Positions 28,584 to 32,611 of a DNA stretch of 32,611 nt are shown one piece after another. Within the stretch, counting starts at the first letter, position 1. The number at the start of each line of letters is the position of its first letter. A program made the position numbers and the translations under genes. The notes under the pieces were generated by a model. It was not told where the DNA came from and ran no database searches. It was given only the letters and a program-made list of their open reading frames with translations. This DNA comes from VRUE01 sp035548675. GTDB taxonomy: Bacteria > Actinomycetota > Thermoleophilia > Solirubrobacterales > 70-9. The stretch covers positions 1 through 32,611 of the forward strand of contig DASZSJ010000025.1 in assembly GCA_035548675.1 (NCBI GenBank), in the 5' to 3' direction.

Positions 28584-29378
28584 TCAATCGATCAGGCGGT
28601 TTTGCATGCGGTCGATCGCGACGCGCCAGGTGAGCGCGGCGAAGGCGACGAGGAAGGCGAAGCGGGCGAGGTCCGCCGTTTCGAAGCCGAAAGCGCCGCC
28701 GCGGACCAGTTCGACCAGTTGGTGCAGGGGGTTGAGCTGGGCGACGAGCTGGACGCCCTGCGGCAGGCCGTCGATCGGGAAGAAGGTGCCGGCGACGAGG
28801 AAGAGCGGCGTGACGAAGAGCGCGGTCACGTAGTTGAACTGGTCGATCTTGGCGACCGTCGCCGCCATCGCGACGCCGAAGCCGGCGAAACCGAGCGCGG
28901 TGACGAAGCAGAAGAGCGGGACGAGCAGCATTCCCCAGGCCGGGTCGAGGCCGAAGGCGATCGTGACCAGCAGCGGCACGCAGCCGTAGCTGCCGGAGCG
29001 CAGGCCGATCCAGAGCATCTCCGCCGTGACCAGCTCCTCGACGTCGACGGGGGCGGCGAGGATCGCGTCGTAGGTGTTCTGGAAGCGGTGCTTGACGAAG
29101 GTGCCGAACATCGCCGGCAGGGCGCTGGAGAAGATCACCGCGGTGGCGACCATGCCGGTGCCGACGAACTCGATGTAGGGGACGCCTTCGACTTCGTCGA
29201 CCAGGGTGGCGCTGAACCCGAGCCCGAAGGCGAGCAGGTAGACGATCGGTTCGAGCACGCTGGAGAAGGTGGTGCCCCGCCAGTAGGTGCGGAAGTTCGC
29301 CAGCTCGCGGCTCATCACGCCGGCGATCGCGGCGGGTTCGAGCCGGCGCAGCCTCGCTCCGTCCCCGCTGCTCAGCAC
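28584..29378 (-). CDS. ABC-2 type transporter permease (NodJ/DrrB-like)
   Basis: A protein of 264 residues (GTG at 29378; ATG at 29315 is an alternative). Six hydrophobic segments form an ABC-2 membrane domain. It starts with SRELANFRTYWRGTTFSSVL then EPIVYLLAFGLGFS, and has the conserved AILAAPVDVEELVTAEMLWI loop and a terminal LNPLHQLVELVRG segment. It exports a lipid, polysaccharide or drug together with the ATPase encoded 61 bases upstream. Its pattern is closest to the NodJ/daunorubicin-resistance permease branch. Substrate unknown. Confidence 0.92.
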   Translation of the reverse strand: MLSSGDGARLRRLEPAAIAGVMSRELANFRTYWRGTTFSSVLEPIVYLLAFGLGFSATLVDEVEGVPYIEFVGTGMVATAVIFSSALPAMFGTFVKHRFQNTYDAILAAPVDVEELVTAEMLWIGLRSGSYGCVPLLVTIAFGLDPAWGMLLVPLFCFVTALGFAGFGVAMAATVAKIDQFNYVTALFVTPLFLVAGTFFPIDGLPQGVQLVAQLNPLHQLVELVRGGAFGFETADLARFAFLVAFAALTWRVAIDRMQNRLID

Positions 29379-29439
29379 GACCGCCTCCGCTTCGCTCCAG
29401 GCGCGGAGAACCAGAGATGCACGCTGGGTCGCGCCGCGC

Positions 29440-30330
<891 letters not shown>

Positions 30331-30340
30331 GGGCCGATTC

Positions 30341-31780
30341 TCAATGATCGGCGGCGCCGGCGGCGAGCTGGCGCTCGAGCTCGGCGGCGCGCTCGGGCAC
30401 GAAGAGGCTGAGCGCGACGGCGATCGCCACCGAGCGGGTGGTGGAGAGCGCCAGCAGGCGCGGGTCGCCCGGCAGGCGCTTGGCGCTCTCGGAGAGGAAG
30501 AGCTCGGCCAGCACCGGCAGCTCGCGGCCGCCGGCGGTGCTCAGCACGCGCAGGATCGAGAGCGTGGCGCTGGCGTCGGAGGCGCGCTGGTTCCAGTCGG
30601 TCGGGCTGGGGGTGACGATGACCATCTGCGGGCGGGACTCGATCAGGCTGCGCGGCAGGTGTTCGCCGTCGGTCGGCACCGACTCGACGTAGTGGAGGCG
30701 CACGCCCGAGGGTTCGGCGGTGCCGAGGTAGCGATCGAAGGCGGGGCGGGGGGCGATCATCGTCACGGCGAAGGTGTCGGCGCCGACCTGGGCCAGGTCC
30801 TCCATCAGCGCCGGGGCGTTGATGCCGCAGCCGACGATCGTCAGCCGCAGCGGCCCATTCGCCTTCTCCGCCGCCTTCCAGGCGCCGTCGACGAGGCGGG
30901 TGAAGGGCGCCGCCGAGCCGTGCTCGGCGACCCAGCCGGGCACCTTCTCCAGCGCCGGCGGGCGCGTGATCGCGAGCCGCAGCAGGGCCGAGATCGTGCG
31001 GTCGGCGACGATCGCGTCCCAGTCGGGCGGGAAGAGCTCCCAGCTGGCGTCGACGTTGCGGCCGCGGCGGAAGAGCAGGCGGACCAGCGGCGAGGCGTCG
31101 CGCTCGCGCAGGTAGTCGAGCAGGGCGAGGCCGCTCTGGGTGACCTCGACGTCAGCGGCCTCGGCCGGGGTCGGGCCGCTGGAGGAGGGCATCAGCAGGA
31201 TCGCTCGCGCCCGCTCGGCGCCGGCCAGCTCGAAGCCCGAGTCGCCGGCCGTGTCGCCGAAGACGAGGTCGACCTTGAGGTTGCGCCCGCCGGCCTCGTG
31301 GAGGTCGTCGAGGACCTGGGCGCGCGCGTCGCGCGCCGACTCGGGCGCGAGCACGACCAGGCGCCGCAGCTCGGTCTCCAGCTGCGCCTCGGCGGCGGCC
31401 GAGGCGGCGATCGAGGCGACGTCGATGCCGCCGACGACGAGCAGGTGGTCGCGGCAGGTGACCGGCCGGTCCGCCCGGCCGAGCTGCTCCAGCGAGCCGG
31501 CGACCGCCTCGGCGATGAAGGTGAAGAGCAGTCCGACGAGCAACACCAGTCCCGTCACCACCTGGAAGAGGCCGACCGCGCGTTCGGCCGCGTCCTCGTC
31601 CTCGTGCAGGCTGGAGGGGTCGAGCACGTGCAGGACCGCCGACCAGACCGCCTCACCGAAGTCGCCGTACTGGCCGAGCAGGAAGTGATCGACTGCGGCG
31701 CTCCCCAGCAGCAGCGCCGCCACGGCCGAGACGAGCAGCGCGACCCGTCCAGGTGTCGTCTGCGTTGCGCGTCTCAACAT
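30341..31780 (-). CDS. CASTOR/POLLUX-like ion channel with RCK-type domains
   Basis: A protein of 479 residues. Two N-terminal membrane segments (about 11-32 and 68-90) flank a pore-loop-like segment with WSAVLHVLDPSSLHEDEDAA. Then come two Rossmann-like regulatory regions, beginning DHLLVVGGIDVASIAASAAA (about residue 110) and LRLTIVGCGINAPALMEDLA (about 295). This layout fits the CASTOR/POLLUX/SYM8-related channels, membrane cation channels whose cytosolic RCK-like domains bind ions or nucleotides. Its stop lies 10 bases upstream of the ABC ATPase start, so it may be transcribed with the ABC pair. The divergent acetolactate decarboxylase gene begins only 18 bases away. Confidence 0.85.
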   Translation of the reverse strand: MLRRATQTTPGRVALLVSAVAALLLGSAAVDHFLLGQYGDFGEAVWSAVLHVLDPSSLHEDEDAAERAVGLFQVVTGLVLLVGLLFTFIAEAVAGSLEQLGRADRPVTCRDHLLVVGGIDVASIAASAAAEAQLETELRRLVVLAPESARDARAQVLDDLHEAGGRNLKVDLVFGDTAGDSGFELAGAERARAILLMPSSSGPTPAEAADVEVTQSGLALLDYLRERDASPLVRLLFRRGRNVDASWELFPPDWDAIVADRTISALLRLAITRPPALEKVPGWVAEHGSAAPFTRLVDGAWKAAEKANGPLRLTIVGCGINAPALMEDLAQVGADTFAVTMIAPRPAFDRYLGTAEPSGVRLHYVESVPTDGEHLPRSLIESRPQMVIVTPSPTDWNQRASDASATLSILRVLSTAGGRELPVLAELFLSESAKRLPGDPRLLALSTTRSVAIAVALSLFVPERAAELERQLAAGAADH

Positions 31781-31798
31781 GCTGGAAGACTGACGCCT

Positions 31799-32584
31799 GT
31801 GCTGGACGAGCGCTGGATCAGGTCGCTGCACGTGGAGGCGCTGCGGGAGGCGGAACTGCAGGCGGAGCGGGAGCTGCACGTGCTCTTCCAGGCCTCGACG
31901 ATCGGGGCGCTGCTGGAGGGGGCCTACGACGGCGACCTCTCCTTCGCCGAGCTGGCCGAGCACGGGGACCTGGGGCTGGGCACGCTGAACGGGCTCGACG
32001 GCGAGATGATCGGGCTCGAAGGGCGCTTCTACCGGGCCGACGTCGAGGGAAGGGTGGAGGAGGTGGCGCCGGGGGCGCGGACCCCGTTCGCGGTCGTCAC
32101 CCGCTTCGCGCCGGGCCTCGACACGGAGATCCCCGGTGCGAGTGACCACGACGATCTGCTGGCGCGGCTGGACGAGCTGATTCCCGCCGGGGCGGTCTCG
32201 GCGGCGATCCGCCTCGACGGCCGCTTCGAGCTCGTTCGCGCCCGCCCGGTGCCGCGCCAGAGCCCGCCCTACCGGCCGCTGACCGAGGTCGTCGCCGAGC
32301 AGCACGTCTTCGAGCTGCGCGACGTGGCCGGCACGATGGTCGGCTTCCGCTTCCCCGCCTACGCCGGGGGCATCGAGGTCGGCGGCTATCACCTGCACTT
32401 CCTCAGCGCGGACCGTGCCCGCGGCGGCCACGTGCTCGGCTCGCGCTCCGCCGAGGCGCTGAGGGTGCGCATCGACCCCTCCAGCGAGCTGCACGTCGAG
32501 CTGCCGCCCGGGATCGAGCTGACCGACCCGGAGCTCGCCGCGGCAACCCACGCCGCGATCGAGCAGGTCGAGCAGAAGGGCTGA
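31799..32584 (+). CDS. budA: Alpha-acetolactate decarboxylase
   Basis: A protein of 261 residues from GTG 31799. It has the family signatures FQASTIGALLEGAYDGDLSF, HGDLGLGTLNGLDGEMIGLE and the C-terminal metal site GYHLHFLSADRARGGHVL. The zinc ligands H198, H200 and H211 have the same spacing as in characterised enzymes. It converts alpha-acetolactate to acetoin, diverting pyruvate from branched-chain amino acid synthesis. No acetolactate synthase or butanediol dehydrogenase gene is adjacent, so it appears solitary. The N-terminal 28 residues are a charged helix before the conserved part. GGAAG lies ten bases upstream of the GTG. Confidence 0.93.
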   Translation: MLDERWIRSLHVEALREAELQAERELHVLFQASTIGALLEGAYDGDLSFAELAEHGDLGLGTLNGLDGEMIGLEGRFYRADVEGRVEEVAPGARTPFAVVTRFAPGLDTEIPGASDHDDLLARLDELIPAGAVSAAIRLDGRFELVRARPVPRQSPPYRPLTEVVAEQHVFELRDVAGTMVGFRFPAYAGGIEVGGYHLHFLSADRARGGHVLGSRSAEALRVRIDPSSELHVELPPGIELTDPELAAATHAAIEQVEQKG

Positions 32585-32600
32585 GGAACCGATCCCCGCC

Positions 32601-32611
32601 GCCGACGGGCC
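32601..32611. repeat. Probable family 2 palindromic element, cut by the window end
   Basis: The last 11 bases are gccgacgggcc, identical to the left arm of copy B at 20712-20722, and lie 17 bases after the budA stop. Only the arm is visible, so this is a prediction that the loop and right arm follow outside the window. Confidence 0.6.

Noticed and set aside
30341..32551. 736-codon minus-strand ORF including the CASTOR-like channel
   Set aside because: Everything upstream of ATG 31780 is antisense to the well-supported acetolactate decarboxylase gene.

Overview
The window reads as chromosomal DNA of a high-GC, Gram-positive-type bacterium, most likely an actinobacterium of the Thermoleophilia (Solirubrobacterales) kind. 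This placement is an inference. It rests on strongly GC-biased third codon positions, many GTG and TTG starts, several starts placed 6-7 bases after a TANNNT box (leaderless pattern), a mycobacterial-type SOS box, an Rv2578c-type radical SAM gene, a DUF6325-SHOCT pair, and a TTG-initiated lipoprotein. No phage, plasmid, IS element or CRISPR array is visible; the foreign-looking pieces are an intein and a pair of lower-GC small membrane genes.

Layout, left to right. (1) 76-2072: a drug-type MFS exporter with an overlapping MerR regulator on the minus strand, divergent from a YtoQ-family gene. (2) 2649-4702: a LexA-type operator touches the start codon of an Rv2578c/SplB-like radical SAM gene. 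That gene is split by a 344-residue intein with a LAGLIDADG endonuclease, sitting exactly at the third iron-sulfur cysteine. (3) 4770-5211: two small overlapping membrane-protein genes, convergent with an ATP-dependent DNA ligase. (4) 6226-12957, minus strand: an MFS exporter overlapping a peptide ABC importer in the order binding protein, DppC-like, DppB-like, fused DppD-DppF-like ATPase. (5) 12958-17484: a long intergenic region with a terminator, a membrane HD-GYP protein (c-di-GMP breakdown), a zinc alcohol dehydrogenase, a secreted TIMP/netrin-like protein and a GAF-GGDEF diguanylate cyclase. (6) 17537-20596: a GST-like protein, a pterin carbinolamine dehydratase coupled to an ArfB-like GGQ protein that seems to start at CTG, a small unknown, a VOC protein, and the SHOCT/DUF6325 pair. 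(7) 20775-25532: an MFS-plus-MBL operon divergent from its probable MarR regulator, an oxidoreductase with a small Cys-containing protein, and a secreted protein. (8) 25635-28560: tRNA-Val(CAC) overlapping the stop codon of a CPA2 antiporter, a secreted protein with a duplicated ribosome binding site, and a large Alu-containing SRP RNA. (9) 28584-32584: an ABC-2 exporter pair, a CASTOR/POLLUX-like channel and, divergently, acetolactate decarboxylase.

Two families of dispersed palindromic elements sit between genes. Family 1 is 50 bp long, at 2081 and 28511, with 44 of 50 positions identical. Family 2 is about 49 bp, at 14890 and 20712, with its exact 11-bp left arm again at the last bases of the window. 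Neither is explained by the coding annotation, and they are the best candidates for something undescribed. The intein placed on the cluster cysteine behind an SOS operator is the most striking single gene.
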